This document shows positions 47,390 to 56,811 of a stretch of DNA of 64,000 nt, one piece after another. Below the pieces are notes generated by a model that saw nothing but the letters and a program-made list of their open reading frames with translations, did no database searches and was not told where the DNA came from. The translations under genes were made by a program, and so were the position numbers. This stretch comes from Cognatiyoonia sediminum (GTDB taxonomy: Bacteria; Pseudomonadota; Alphaproteobacteria; Rhodobacterales; Rhodobacteraceae): the NCBI RefSeq assembly GCF_900129845.1, contig NZ_FQXB01000001.1, positions 372,001-436,000 on the forward strand. Direction: 5' to 3'. Numbering within the stretch: the stretch's first letter is position 1; every line of letters starts with the position of its first letter.

Positions 47390-47606
47390 TTCGTTTCTTT
47401 GATTTAGGGGAATCGCAAAAACGGGACGCTTTCATCCCTCCCACTTTGTCGGCGTTTTGAGAACAATAAGTCCTCAACACTAAGTCTAGTGATATTCTCG
47501 AAACAGATTGAGATTGATTTCCGCCAATTTAACCAAGCTTGACGTTTTCTTGTTGAAATTAAGGCGAAAATTAGGCCACACTTTTTGCGTTCGTAAAGGC
47601 GGTCCA

Positions 47607-48299
47607 ATGGTTAAAAAGTTTTTGCCGGTTTTGGCGGCGTCCGTGGTGATTGGTGGCTCAGCCAATGCAGCGATCCTAGATTTCACAGATTTGCAAACGC
47701 TGAATGATCTTTCCAGCAATGCATGGGAAGGGTCGATCCTCGGCGTCGGCTACAAAGTTTCGGGATCGGGGACGATCAAGTTTAACGAATCCAATGTTGG
47801 GTCATCTTGTGACGATACCGTTTTGGCTTGTGAGAGAGACGGTCTCGGCATCGGCGACGATGAAATTCGCGCTGGCGGAATGACCATTTCTGAAGGCCAA
47901 TGGATTACGGTTGAATTTGATCACGCCGTGAAAATCACCGATTTGTATTTTCTGGACCTTTTCAGAGGCAAGAATCAATTTGCGGGACAATTCGAACAAG
48001 CGGCAGTCAGCTTAGACGACGCAACACCGCTCACGTTTGATGCAGCCTTGACGGCCTATGGCGGCTATCTCGCAACGGACGATGGGCTTTTCATCACGGC
48101 TAAAATGCTGAAGTTTGGCGCATTCACGGGCGACAACCTAAAAGATCGCGGGGGCAACAATGACTATGCGCTTGCAGGTATAGGAATCGCCGCGGGTACG
48201 GATACGACCGGTTTAACGCCCGTACCCGTTCCGGCCGCGGGGCTTATGCTTCTCGCTGGTCTTGGCGGATTAGGTGCGTTGAGACGGTCTAAGTCTTAA
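47607..48299 (+). CDS. VPLPA-CTERM sorting-domain secreted protein
   Basis: 230 residues from ATG 47607 (MVKKFLPVL). Residues 1-21 are a signal peptide. The body has a PEP-CTERM-like beta-sandwich pattern (FTDLQTLNDLSSNAWEGS, TVEFDHAVKITDLYFLDLF). The C-terminus is a sorting signal: VPVPAAGLMLLAGLGGLGAL followed by the basic tail RRSKS, which is handled by an exosortase elsewhere. Typical of exopolysaccharide-associated proteins in this group. No exosortase or polysaccharide gene is in this window. Confidence 0.9.
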   Translation: MVKKFLPVLAASVVIGGSANAAILDFTDLQTLNDLSSNAWEGSILGVGYKVSGSGTIKFNESNVGSSCDDTVLACERDGLGIGDDEIRAGGMTISEGQWITVEFDHAVKITDLYFLDLFRGKNQFAGQFEQAAVSLDDATPLTFDAALTAYGGYLATDDGLFITAKMLKFGAFTGDNLKDRGGNNDYALAGIGIAAGTDTTGLTPVPVPAAGLMLLAGLGGLGALRRSKS

Positions 48300-48324
48300 A
48301 GCAGACCTCGTTTTCGAAACAAAC

Positions 48325-48357
48325 AACCGCCGCAGGGAAACCTGAGGCGGTTTTTTT
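48325..48357 (+). terminator. Intrinsic terminator of the VPLPA-CTERM gene
   Basis: Stem AACCGCC-CAGG, loop GAAA, stem CCTG-GGCGGTT, then TTTTTT. Located 26 bases after the stop. Confidence 0.93.
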
Positions 48358-48376
48358 GTCTTTCGCCTTAGATCAT

Positions 48377-49594
48377 TTAGGCCACGCGACGCTGTCGCAT
48401 GACGAGCCAAACAATCGACCAACCCGCAAGGATCAGGAACGGCACCATCGCATAGTTCACAGCATTCCACCCTTCCACTGGATCGCCGCCAGAGCAGTTC
48501 ATCAACCCACCAGACGACAGCGACGCGATCGTCACCATGCCAAAGACGATCATGTCATTCATACCCTGAACGGACCCACGTTCGTTCGGAGAATGTGCGC
48601 TCGACAACAACGTGGTAGCGCCGATAAAGCCAAAGTTCCATCCTAGGCCCAACAGCACCAAGGCGAGGAAGAAATTGGTCAGCGTCACGCCAGAAAGGGC
48701 CACCAACCCAGCACCGGCAAGGATTACGATACCCGCACCCATGATTTTCTCAACCCCGTAGCGGGCGATCAAATGGCCGGTGAAGAAAGACGGCGCAAAC
48801 ATCGCGAGAACATGGGCGGAGACAACGTCATTTGCATTGTTGGTGGTGAACCCACAGCCCACAACCGCCAGCGGCGTGGAGGTCATCACAAGGTTCATCA
48901 GCGAATAAGCCACCATCCCGCAGATGATCGCCACAAGGATACGCGGATCGCGCAGCAGCTCCATCCGGCTGCGCCCCGGCACCGCTTGCGCCTTTTCTTC
49001 TTCGACCTCTCCACCTTTCGGAAGATCAAGGAAAAGAAACAGCAACATCCCCACAAGGTTCAACGCGACAACGGCCAGATACGTGCCCAAGAACGGAACA
49101 ACATAAGCCTCTTGCACGACCTTATTGAGCTGCGGTCCGATGATCGCAGAGAGTAACCCGCCCGCCATCACATAAGAGATCGCCTTGGGTCGGAAATCTT
49201 CAGACGCGGTATCCGTCGCTGCAAACCGATAAAAGCCCTGCGCGGACATATAGATGCCGGTGAAATAAGACCCTACGAGCAGCCAGAAAAACGAACCCAC
49301 ATAGAGGCCATAAGCTCCAATCGCGGCGCCAACAGCCCCCGCAAGCGCGCCCAGCATAAAGCCAAACTGACGCCCTCGTTTCTGCATCAAAGGCGAGAGC
49401 CACGGTGCGGTCGTCATAGACCCAAAAACAATGATCGAGATGGGCAAGGTCGCGAAACAAATATTCGATGCTAACATGCCACCAGCAAGCCCGCCGATCA
49501 CAAAGATCATCGGCATTTGCGAACCCAAAATTGCTTGCGCCATCACCAGAATGACAACGTTTCGTTTCGCGCGGGTGTCGTCGACCATACTCAT
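48377..49594 (-). CDS. MFS transporter
   Basis: 405 residues, about twelve hydrophobic helices, a major facilitator superfamily permease with a central acidic cytoplasmic loop (GGEVEEEKAQAVPGRS, about 205-220). The family loop pattern SPLMQKRGRQFGFMLGALAG around helix 2-3 is visible. Substrate unknown. Start may be the Met at 49594 or two codons later. It converges on the terminator of the VPLPA-CTERM gene and is next to, but not overlapping, cobB. Confidence 0.9.
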   Translation of the reverse strand: MSMVDDTRAKRNVVILVMAQAILGSQMPMIFVIGGLAGGMLASNICFATLPISIIVFGSMTTAPWLSPLMQKRGRQFGFMLGALAGAVGAAIGAYGLYVGSFFWLLVGSYFTGIYMSAQGFYRFAATDTASEDFRPKAISYVMAGGLLSAIIGPQLNKVVQEAYVVPFLGTYLAVVALNLVGMLLFLFLDLPKGGEVEEEKAQAVPGRSRMELLRDPRILVAIICGMVAYSLMNLVMTSTPLAVVGCGFTTNNANDVVSAHVLAMFAPSFFTGHLIARYGVEKIMGAGIVILAGAGLVALSGVTLTNFFLALVLLGLGWNFGFIGATTLLSSAHSPNERGSVQGMNDMIVFGMVTIASLSSGGLMNCSGGDPVEGWNAVNYAMVPFLILAGWSIVWLVMRQRRVA

Positions 49595-49637
49595 ACAAGT
49601 ATCGGTAATCTTAGGCGCGGGAAGTGTCCATGCCCGT

Positions 49638-50900
49638 TCAGGCTTTGTCGATCACATGTGCGAAGCTGCCTGAAACATGCCCTTCGACCAAGCCCATCGG
49701 CGGCATGGAACTTCCCGTCGCATCAGTGGCGGCAAAAAGCGGTATACCGTCTGCGTTCTGGGTGGTGGCATAATGAAACTCATGCCCCATCCAATCGCCT
49801 TGAAACGGTCCGGCGGCACTGCGCAACGTCCGATAGCCAAGATGCAATTTGCGGGTCTCGAAAGAGGTTTCCAGCCGAAGCAAACCCGCCATTGGATGCG
49901 TCTCGCCCTTCGCGTCTGTCAGAGCATCCCCCAGCACCATATAGCCACCGCATTCGCCATAGATGGGCTTGCTTTCTGCATGGGCGCGCAAACTGTCGAG
50001 GAATATCTGATTGCCCGCCAAGCGACCGGCATAAAGCTCTGGATACCCGCCCGGCAAAAACACCAGATCGGCCCAAGGTACCGGATCATTCCGCAGGGGG
50101 GAGAAGACATCAATCTCTGCCCCGGCATCGCTCCAATCCTGAAGGATATGCGGATAGGCAAAGGCAAAGGCGTTGTCCTGCGCAACCGCAATCCTTTGCG
50201 CTGGCGGCTGCAACCGTGTCGCACGACCGATCGATGACACAGGCTGCAACAGCGCTGAAATCGCATCCATATCAACCGACGTTTCAATCTGGTCTGCCAC
50301 CTGATCCAGAAACGCGCTCAAGTCAGGATGCTCGCCCGCTTGAACCAGCCCCAGATGGCGCGACGGTCGCGACAGGTCACTCTGCCGAAAGAGCGTGCCA
50401 AGAACCGGCACGCCCAACGGCTCTAACGCGTCTTTCAACATCGCCTCGTGACGTGCCGATCCGACCTTGTTCAAAAGCACACCGGCAAAACGCATCGCGG
50501 GATCATGTAGCAAAAACCCACCCACCAAAGCCACCACCGACTGCGCCATATGGGACGCATCGACCACCAAAACCACCGGTAGGTCCAACTGCCGCGCAAG
50601 ATCAGCACAAGCCCCTTTGCCGACAGGTGGCGCGCCATCAAAGAGGCCCATCGCGCCTTCGATGATCAAAGGCACGTCGCCCGCTGCCAAACTGGCGATC
50701 CGTTTCGGCGACATCGCCCAAGCGTCTAGATTGAAACACTCCCGCCCACAGGCGGCTGCGTGAAAACGAGGGTCAATGTAATCCGGCCCAGATTTCGCGC
50801 CGCGCACAGCAATGCCGCGTTGGGTCAAAGCGCGCAAAAGGCCTAATGTGATGGTGGTTTTACCGCTCCCCGATCCGGGGGCCGCGATCAGAAAGCTCAT
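49638..50900 (-). CDS. cobB: Cobyrinic acid a,c-diamide synthase CobB
   Basis: Glutamine-dependent amidation of the a and c carboxyls of (hydrogeno)byrinic acid in cobalamin synthesis. 420 residues: P-loop synthetase domain (GSGSGKTT, 9-16; KSGPDYIDP) and a C-terminal class I glutaminase domain with nucleophile in YGECGGYMVLG and GHEFHYA. Follows cobA on the same strand with a four-base overlap. Confidence 0.96.
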   Translation of the reverse strand: MSFLIAAPGSGSGKTTITLGLLRALTQRGIAVRGAKSGPDYIDPRFHAAACGRECFNLDAWAMSPKRIASLAAGDVPLIIEGAMGLFDGAPPVGKGACADLARQLDLPVVLVVDASHMAQSVVALVGGFLLHDPAMRFAGVLLNKVGSARHEAMLKDALEPLGVPVLGTLFRQSDLSRPSRHLGLVQAGEHPDLSAFLDQVADQIETSVDMDAISALLQPVSSIGRATRLQPPAQRIAVAQDNAFAFAYPHILQDWSDAGAEIDVFSPLRNDPVPWADLVFLPGGYPELYAGRLAGNQIFLDSLRAHAESKPIYGECGGYMVLGDALTDAKGETHPMAGLLRLETSFETRKLHLGYRTLRSAAGPFQGDWMGHEFHYATTQNADGIPLFAATDATGSSMPPMGLVEGHVSGSFAHVIDKA

Positions 50901-51748
50901 GCGCTCTCCGCCGGACGCCCGCGATCCAGAGGGTCCAGATTGCGCGGCGCTTCACCAGCGGCTTGGGCCTGCCAATCAAGCGCTTGGCGCATCAGAACGG
51001 ATTTGCCGACGCAGATGATGGCAGGCGGCTCCATTCCTGCGGCATCGATGTCTTCAACAATCGATCCCAACGTAGTTTCCAACGCTCGTTGCTCGTCCGT
51101 TGTCGCTGTCGACACGACTGCAACGGGTTCATGGATCGACCGACCTGCCTCCATCAGTTTCGCGGCAATCTGAGCGATATGCTTCATGCCCATATAAATG
51201 ACGATAACCTGTGATCCCTTGGAAATACTCGCCCAGTCCAAAGATCCCGGCGTGTTGCCCGATTGGTCATGGCCAGTCACGAATGTCACAGACTGGTTCA
51301 CATCGCGATGCGTGACCGGAATGCCGGCATAGGCAAGCCCGCCGATCCCCGCCGAAATCCCCGGAATAATCCGCACCTGAATGCCATGCTGCACAAGGGT
51401 TTGCGCTTCTTCCCCGCCGCGCCCAAACACAAAGGGATCGCCGCCTTTCAATCGCAACACCCGTTTGCCTTCCCGCGCCAGATCAACCAACCGCAAGGAA
51501 ATATCCCGCTGCTTCGCACTCGGTTTGCCGCCACGTTTTCCCGCGTAAACATGATCCGCTTGTGGTGCCCATTGCAGAATGTCCTGCTGCACCAAAGCGT
51601 CATAGATCACGACATCCGCCTGACGCAGCGCATTCAACGCATGAAGCGTAAGCAACCCCGGATCACCGGGGCCAGCACCACACAGCCACACCCAACCCGG
51701 CTCCATCACGGGCCAGTTGTGATCGGGGAGGGGCGCTTGCGTTGTCAT
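50897..51748 (-). CDS. cobA: Uroporphyrin-III C-methyltransferase CobA
   Basis: SAM-dependent double methylation of uroporphyrinogen III to precorrin-2, the entry to cobalamin (and sirohaem) synthesis. 283 residues from ATG 51748 (MTTQAPLPDHNW). Visible: VWLCGAGPGDPGLLT, YDALVQ, RLKGGDPFVFGRGGEE, GIPVTHRDVNQS and VVIYMGMK. A single-domain form, not the CysG fusion. The stop overlaps the cobB start. Confidence 0.96.
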   Translation of the reverse strand: MTTQAPLPDHNWPVMEPGWVWLCGAGPGDPGLLTLHALNALRQADVVIYDALVQQDILQWAPQADHVYAGKRGGKPSAKQRDISLRLVDLAREGKRVLRLKGGDPFVFGRGGEEAQTLVQHGIQVRIIPGISAGIGGLAYAGIPVTHRDVNQSVTFVTGHDQSGNTPGSLDWASISKGSQVIVIYMGMKHIAQIAAKLMEAGRSIHEPVAVVSTATTDEQRALETTLGSIVEDIDAAGMEPPAIICVGKSVLMRQALDWQAQAAGEAPRNLDPLDRGRPAESA

Positions 51749-51846
51749 ACGCGCTATATTGCATCGCTGCGCCGCAGAAGGAAAGATCGCAAACGACACG
51801 CACTTTCGCATTGGCGGCATGACCTCGCGTTTCTATAGTCGCGCGG

Positions 51847-52893
51847 ATGACGGAGACGCCCAAAACCGAATTGCGCAAAGGCTGGACCACCGGCGCCTGC
51901 GCCACGGCTGCGACAAAGGCCGCGTTGCAGCAGCTTTGGGGCGGGGCGTTTCCGAAAGAGGTGCAGATCACACTGCCGCGCGGAGAGACACCGAGTTTTC
52001 CGCTTGCGTGGTCTCAGGCAGGTGAGGGGTGGGCCGAAGTGGGCATCACCAAAGACGCGGGCGATGATCCCGACGTGACACACGGCGCGCTGATGATCGC
52101 GCGGGTTCGGGCCTCCAATGGTGGCGTCATTTTCAAAGCGGGCGAGGGCGTCGGCACGGTGACCAAGGAAGGCTTGCCGATCCCTGTCGGAGAGCCATCA
52201 ATCAACCCCGTGCCGCGCCAAATGATGACACAAGTGGTCGAGGAGCAGGCCGAGGCTTTCGGTCAACCGGCAGACGTTGAAATCACCGTTTCCATCCCCG
52301 ATGGAGCTGAGATCGCAAAGAAGACATGGAACCCGCGTCTAGGCATCGAAGGCGGACTGTCGATCCTTGGCACCACCGGCATCGTCCGACCCTTCAGCTG
52401 TGCCGCTTGGATCGCCTCCATCCATCGCGGCATCGACGTCGCCCGCGCAGACGGGCTGACCCATGTAGCGGGCTGCACCGGAGCGACGTCTGAGCGGATC
52501 GTACAATGCCTGCATGGGTTGCCAGATCATGCGATGCTGGACATGGGGGATTTCCTTGGCGGGATGCTCAAATATATGTCGAAACACCCTGTCGAGCGCC
52601 TGACCATCGGTGGCGGTATCGGCAAGATCACTAAGGCGGCACAGGGCGCGATTGATTTGCATTCCAGCCGCTCCCAAGTCGATTTCAAAGCTTTGGCGGC
52701 GCTAGCCGATATGCCAAAGGTGGCAGAGGCCAACACTGCGCTAGAGGCCAGCAAAATCGCACCGCAACTTCCAGAATTGGTCGCTACAAAGGCGTCTCAA
52801 GAAATCCGCGCCCGCTTTGGCGGGGCCATGCAGAATCTCGACATCGTGGTCATCGACCGCTCGGGTGAGATTTTGGCGAGGGCCGAAGGATGA
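51847..52893 (+). CDS. cbiD: Cobalt-precorrin-5B C1-methyltransferase CbiD
   Basis: SAM-dependent ring-contraction-stage methyltransferase. 348 residues. Visible: LRKGWTTGACATAATKAAL near the start, DAGDDPDVTHGALM, GEPSINPVPRQMM, GGLSILGTTGIVRPFS and GGGIGKITKAAQG. CbiD is the anaerobic-route enzyme, whereas many alphaproteobacteria use CobF at this step. Its ATG lies 98 bases from cobA on the other strand; it overlaps cobK by four bases. Confidence 0.95.
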   Translation: MTETPKTELRKGWTTGACATAATKAALQQLWGGAFPKEVQITLPRGETPSFPLAWSQAGEGWAEVGITKDAGDDPDVTHGALMIARVRASNGGVIFKAGEGVGTVTKEGLPIPVGEPSINPVPRQMMTQVVEEQAEAFGQPADVEITVSIPDGAEIAKKTWNPRLGIEGGLSILGTTGIVRPFSCAAWIASIHRGIDVARADGLTHVAGCTGATSERIVQCLHGLPDHAMLDMGDFLGGMLKYMSKHPVERLTIGGGIGKITKAAQGAIDLHSSRSQVDFKALAALADMPKVAEANTALEASKIAPQLPELVATKASQEIRARFGGAMQNLDIVVIDRSGEILARAEG

Positions 52894-53615
52894 CGCTTCT
52901 TTTGCTGGGCGGCACAGGCGATGGTAAACGTATCGCCACACGACTTGTGGAGCAGGGGGTTGATCTGATCATCTCCCTCGCCGGAGCGACCCGCAGCCCT
53001 GATGCCATGCCAGCCCCCACCCGCGTCGGTGGCTTTGGCGGTGCAGAGGAGTTCGAAGCCTACCTTGATGAGGCCGGAATCAGTGCGGTCCTCGACGCAA
53101 CGCACCCTTACGCCCATCGCATCACCGACCGCACTGCCGCGATCTGCAAGGCGCGCAACATGCCCCATGCGATCTTCCACCGCCCGCCGTGGGAGCCGAG
53201 AGAGGGCGACCGCTGGATTGAAATCGAGCACGAAGAAGACGCCGTCAGCCATATCGCCAAAGGCCAGACCGTGTTCCTCGGCACCGGTCGACAAACGCTC
53301 GAAAAGTTCGCCAACCTCGAAGGCCGCCGCGTGATCTGCCGCCAGATCGATCCGCCTTCTAAACCTTTCCCCTTCGAAGGTGGCGAATACCTGATCGGAC
53401 GCCCGCCATTCTCGACCCAGCAAGAACGCAGCCTCTTTCGGTCGCTCAGCGTCGACTGGCTGGTGGTTAAAAACGCAGGAGGAGAGCAAAGCATCACCAA
53501 ACTCCTCGCCGCACGCGAACTTGGCATTTCTGTCCTGATGGTCAAACGTCCCCCCGTCCCAGATGCGACGATCTTTTCGACGGTGGCAGAGGCCGTGGCG
53601 TGGGCCGCGCAATGA
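52890..53615 (+). CDS. cobK: Precorrin-6A reductase CobK/CbiJ
   Basis: NADPH-dependent reduction of precorrin-6A to 6B. 241 residues, normal length. Visible: LLLGGTGDGKRIATRL (nucleotide loop), DATHPYAHRITDR, GTGRQTLEKF and LVVKNAGGEQSITKL. The four-base overlap with cbiD and with the downstream glycosylase gene indicates one transcript. The route label (Cob or Cbi) cannot be fixed by sequence. Confidence 0.94.
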   Translation: MTLLLLGGTGDGKRIATRLVEQGVDLIISLAGATRSPDAMPAPTRVGGFGGAEEFEAYLDEAGISAVLDATHPYAHRITDRTAAICKARNMPHAIFHRPPWEPREGDRWIEIEHEEDAVSHIAKGQTVFLGTGRQTLEKFANLEGRRVICRQIDPPSKPFPFEGGEYLIGRPPFSTQQERSLFRSLSVDWLVVKNAGGEQSITKLLAARELGISVLMVKRPPVPDATIFSTVAEAVAWAAQ

Positions 53616-54244
53616 CCGTCGGTCGGATCATCGAAACCGATGCTTGCGTTGCAGAAGGGGCGGACTGGCTCGCAGCACATGATCCGCGCTTCGCCGAAGC
53701 GCTCGACCTCGTTGGCCCGCTGCCGCTGCGCCGCAAACCAGACGGGTTTTCGCAGCTCCTCAACGCCATCGTCGGGCAACAAGTCAGCGTGGCTTCCGCA
53801 AATGCGATCTGGGCCAAGCTGGAAGCCGCAGAGATGTACACCGACGCGGCCATCCGGCAAGTCGATGAGGAGCATATGCGCAGCCTCGGCCTCAGCCGTC
53901 AAAAGGCGCGGTATGCCTGCGCCTTGGCCAATGCTCAGATCGACTATGACGCGCTTCGGGACACGCAAACCGATGAGGTGATCGTCATCCTCACCGAAGT
54001 CCCCGGCATCGGCACATGGACAGCTGAGATTTACGCTATGTTCTCGCTTGGTCGAGCCGACATCTTCGCATCTGGCGATCTGGCGCTGCAAGAGGGCGCG
54101 CGGATGCTCTTTGACCTCGACGCGCGACCGACGGAGAAACAAATGCGCGCCATGGCGCAAGACTGGTCGCCATGGCAATCGGTTGCAGCCCGCATCCTCT
54201 GGGCCTACTACGCATATATGAAATCACGGGAAGGGATCCGATGA
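53612..54244 (+). CDS. AlkA-type 3-methyladenine DNA glycosylase
   Basis: 210 residues from ATG 53612, overlapping the cobK stop (ATGA). A helix-hairpin-helix-Gly/Pro-Asp glycosylase: NAIVGQQVSVASANAIW near the start of the core, VPGIGTWTAEIYAMF hairpin and the catalytic Asp in ASGDLALQEGARML. Removes alkylated bases. Lacks the N-terminal TATA-like domain of enteric AlkA. Its place in a cobalamin operon appears to be by chance or convenience. Confidence 0.9.
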   Translation: MTVGRIIETDACVAEGADWLAAHDPRFAEALDLVGPLPLRRKPDGFSQLLNAIVGQQVSVASANAIWAKLEAAEMYTDAAIRQVDEEHMRSLGLSRQKARYACALANAQIDYDALRDTQTDEVIVILTEVPGIGTWTAEIYAMFSLGRADIFASGDLALQEGARMLFDLDARPTEKQMRAMAQDWSPWQSVAARILWAYYAYMKSREGIR

Positions 54245-54906
54245 CACGTGCACTTACTGCTGGCCGCAAAGAGCCTCTTTCGGGTGAACTCCGTTCTTGC
54301 GTGGTGTTCCTGCATGGTTACGGCGCCAATGGCGCGGACCTTCTGGGCCTTGCCGACCCGCTGGCCGAACACATGCCCGACACGCTGTTCCTTGCCCCCG
54401 ACGCGCCCGAAACCATCCCCGGGATGCCCACCGGCTACCAATGGTTCCCGATCCCTTGGATCGACGGGTCGTCAGAGGAAGAAGCCGCCATCGGGTTGCG
54501 CCGCGCCGCGGATGATTTGAACGCCTTCCTTGATGGCGTCATGGTGGATGAAGATTTGTTGCCCGAACAGGTCATGGTCTTGGGCTTTTCCCAAGGCACG
54601 ATGATGGCCCTGCATGTGTTGCCCCGCCGCGAGGATGAAGTCGCGGGCATCGTCGCCTTCTCAGGCCGCTTGCTCGAACCCGAACTTTTGGCCGATGAAG
54701 TCCAATGCCGGCCACCGGTCTTGCTGATCCACGGTGATCAAGACGATGTGGTTCCGCCCCAATCCCTGCCGCAAGCCGCCGAAGCCTTGCAAGAGGCCGG
54801 TTGGAAAGAGGTCTACGCCCATATCATGAAAGGCACTGCGCATGGGATCGCGCCGGATGGTCTGCAAGTCGCGCTGGCGTTTATGCGGGATCGGTTGGGG
54901 ATGTAA
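54241..54906 (+). CDS. Carboxylesterase/phospholipase (alpha/beta hydrolase)
   Basis: 221 residues from ATG 54241, overlapping the glycosylase stop. Alpha/beta hydrolase of the phospholipase/carboxylesterase (Abhydrolase_2) family: oxyanion VVFLHGYGANGADLLGLA (21-38), nucleophile Ser117 in GFSQG, Asp168 in HGDQDDVVP and His201 in TAHGIAP. Substrate unknown. Last gene of the overlapping cbiD-cobK-glycosylase-esterase run; converges on the transferase gene that follows. Confidence 0.92.
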   Translation: MTRALTAGRKEPLSGELRSCVVFLHGYGANGADLLGLADPLAEHMPDTLFLAPDAPETIPGMPTGYQWFPIPWIDGSSEEEAAIGLRRAADDLNAFLDGVMVDEDLLPEQVMVLGFSQGTMMALHVLPRREDEVAGIVAFSGRLLEPELLADEVQCRPPVLLIHGDQDDVVPPQSLPQAAEALQEAGWKEVYAHIMKGTAHGIAPDGLQVALAFMRDRLGM

Positions 54907-55737
54907 TTACCCCGCAGGCTCCGCGCCCGGTAGGGTGATTTTCGCGACCTGTTCAGCAATTGGCTCCGTCGACAGAGGGTCAACGGCGCTGGAATACTCT
55001 TTAGGGTCTTTCAACCGACGCCAGCGGCCATCAGTGAACACTTCGATCCCGCTGAAGTTGGCTTTATATCCCATCTTCGTACTGCCCGGCACCCAATAGC
55101 CCAAGTAGACGTAAGGTAGGCCCAATTCCCGTGCGATCTCGATGTGGTCGAGGATCAGATAGGTGCCGGGGGAATTGCGCTCCATTTCCGGCTCAAAGAA
55201 CGAATAGACCATGGAGAGGCCATCATCGAGGATGTCCGTCAGGCAGGCTGCAACAGGGGCGGGGTTGTCCGAGGTCAGATCGCTGTATTCGACCACACGG
55301 CTGCGGATTGGTGTTTCTTCGACCATGGCCGCGAATTCGAACATGTCCATATCAGCCATGCCGCCGTCTGCGTGCCGCCCGTCGAGGTAGCGGCGGAAGA
55401 GGTCGTATTGATCCTCGGTTGCCCAAGGTGATGTTGCGCGACGCTTGAGGTGCGCATTGCGCTTGAGGATGCGTTTTTGGCTGCGTGATGGTTGAAACCG
55501 CGCCACATCAATCCGGGCTGACATGCAGGCGGCGCAGTCTGAACAGGATGGGCGGTAGAGCACGTTCTGTGACCGGCGGAAGCCTTGTTTTGACAACGTA
55601 TCGTTGAGCTCGGACGCGCTGTCACCCTGCAAAGCTGTAAACAACTTCCGCTCCATCCTGCCGTCCAGATAGGGGCAGGGTTGCGGGGCCGTCACATAAA
55701 ATTGGGGCGCTATGGGCAGGGTATGGCGCATGGCCAT
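54907..55737 (-). CDS. bpt: Aspartate/glutamate leucyltransferase (Bpt-like aminoacyl-tRNA-protein transferase)
   Basis: 276 residues. Transfers Leu or Arg from tRNA to N-terminal Asp/Glu (N-degron tagging, ClpS/ClpAP or related). Visible: [15 protein letters not shown] near residue 19-33, [12 protein letters not shown] (about 64-75), [18 protein letters not shown] and [17 protein letters not shown]. Annotated as arginyltransferase in many genomes; alphaproteobacterial members are mostly the leucyl type. The start may be one Met later (55731). Converges on the esterase. Confidence 0.93.
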   Translation of the reverse strand: MAMRHTLPIAPQFYVTAPQPCPYLDGRMERKLFTALQGDSASELNDTLSKQGFRRSQNVLYRPSCSDCAACMSARIDVARFQPSRSQKRILKRNAHLKRRATSPWATEDQYDLFRRYLDGRHADGGMADMDMFEFAAMVEETPIRSRVVEYSDLTSDNPAPVAACLTDILDDGLSMVYSFFEPEMERNSPGTYLILDHIEIARELGLPYVYLGYWVPGSTKMGYKANFSGIEVFTDGRWRRLKDPKEYSSAVDPLSTEPIAEQVAKITLPGAEPAG

Positions 55738-55790
55738 AACCTGCTTTGATTTAGAGGCCTACGCAAGCCTTACTTGGTTAAGGCGGCAAT

Positions 55791-56240
55791 TCAGCGCGGC
55801 TTGTTGATTGGGGCTGTGCCCATCAGGTGGTCGGTCAAACCTTGGCCACGCGGGGTGACAACCATCATGATCACAGAAATCAACTGGAGCGGCGCCATGG
55901 CAACGGACACAGTATACCCCAGCGTGTGAAAGAGCGCGGTGCTGCTGTCAAAGCGCTGGCCCGCGTGATCACGGAATTCGATCGACATCAGGCGCATACC
56001 CCAAGTGGAGGACTGACCGGACAAGGTGAACCAGCGATAAAACACGCCCACAATTAGCATCAGGAAGGGAAAGAAAAAGACGCCAGTGAAGGCCGTGAAA
56101 GGCAGAACCAACAGGCACAAAAGCGCAATCATCACCACGTCAATCACCCAAGCCATGGCGCGTTTGAACAAAACGCCATCATAGAATTGGGATTGCGAAT
56201 GCGGGTCAGGGAGGCCGGACATCATCGTTGCGGTTGTCAT
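55791..56240 (-). CDS. RDD-family membrane protein
   Basis: 149 residues with an RDD domain and about three hydrophobic helices: FKRAMAWVIDVVMIALLCLLVL opens with the RA/D motif, then FFFPFLMLIVGVFYRWFTLS, and the end RLMSIEFRDHAGQRF with GYTVSVAMAPLQLISVIMM. Function unknown. Lies 53 bases upstream of the transferase gene in the same direction. Confidence 0.9.
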   Translation of the reverse strand: MTTATMMSGLPDPHSQSQFYDGVLFKRAMAWVIDVVMIALLCLLVLPFTAFTGVFFFPFLMLIVGVFYRWFTLSGQSSTWGMRLMSIEFRDHAGQRFDSSTALFHTLGYTVSVAMAPLQLISVIMMVVTPRGQGLTDHLMGTAPINKPR

Positions 56241-56305
56241 TTTTTCTTTCCTTGAGAAGTGGAAGGGTGAGGGCGGCCAAGGACGGGGGCCACCCTCAGG
56301 GGGGA

Positions 56306-56752
56306 TTAATTGGCGTCGCGTGGCATTGCGGCGCGGTCATCCATAAACTGGTCGAACTCTGTTTTGTCTTTCGCGTCGCGAAGGCGTTCGAGGAAAGCCT
56401 CAAAGTTCACTTGCTCCGCTTCCAAACGCTCAATCACGTCGGAGCGGTAGGCATCAAAGCTCGCGTTGCCGCTGCTGCGGGGCTCTTGCGAGGGCACGAG
56501 ATCTTTCACCATCTCTTCAACTTCTGTCGCGTCGAGCCCCTTTGTCTTTGTCTCAAACGGGCGCGGCCAATAGATGGCGAAGACCAAGGCCAAGGCAAAA
56601 CCTGCCGGCCAAAACACATTGATCATCACGATTGCGGTCGGCACTGCGAAAACGGCAAATAATAGCATCGAGAGTATTTGGACGCTCGTTGGTGTTTGTT
56701 TTGACGCTGTTCGGCGGTGCGCGCGCGGTACGTCAGTTGTTGCAAATGTCAT
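56306..56752 (-). CDS. DUF2852 family protein, paralogue B
   Basis: 148 residues, DUF2852. A hydrophobic helical stretch (SVQILSMLLFAVFAVPTAIVMINVFWPAGFALALV split as ILSMLLFAVFAVPTAIVMI and WPAGFALALVFAIYWP) is followed by an acidic coiled region ending in NFEAFLERLRDAKDKTEFDQF. The C-terminal half is nearly identical in pattern to the neighbouring paralogue at 56812-57267. Function unknown; family mostly in alphaproteobacteria. Confidence 0.88.
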   Translation of the reverse strand: MTFATTDVPRAHRRTASKQTPTSVQILSMLLFAVFAVPTAIVMINVFWPAGFALALVFAIYWPRPFETKTKGLDATEVEEMVKDLVPSQEPRSSGNASFDAYRSDVIERLEAEQVNFEAFLERLRDAKDKTEFDQFMDDRAAMPRDAN

Positions 56753-56811
56753 AATCTATCCCCTCTGTTCGAAATAGGCGGGCGCATTATTCAGCGCCCG
56801 CCGGTCTTATC

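Noticed and set aside
51749-51846. Cobalamin riboswitch between cobA and cbiD
   Set aside because: The 98-base gap is too short for a standard cobalamin riboswitch plus two promoters and shows no B12-box.
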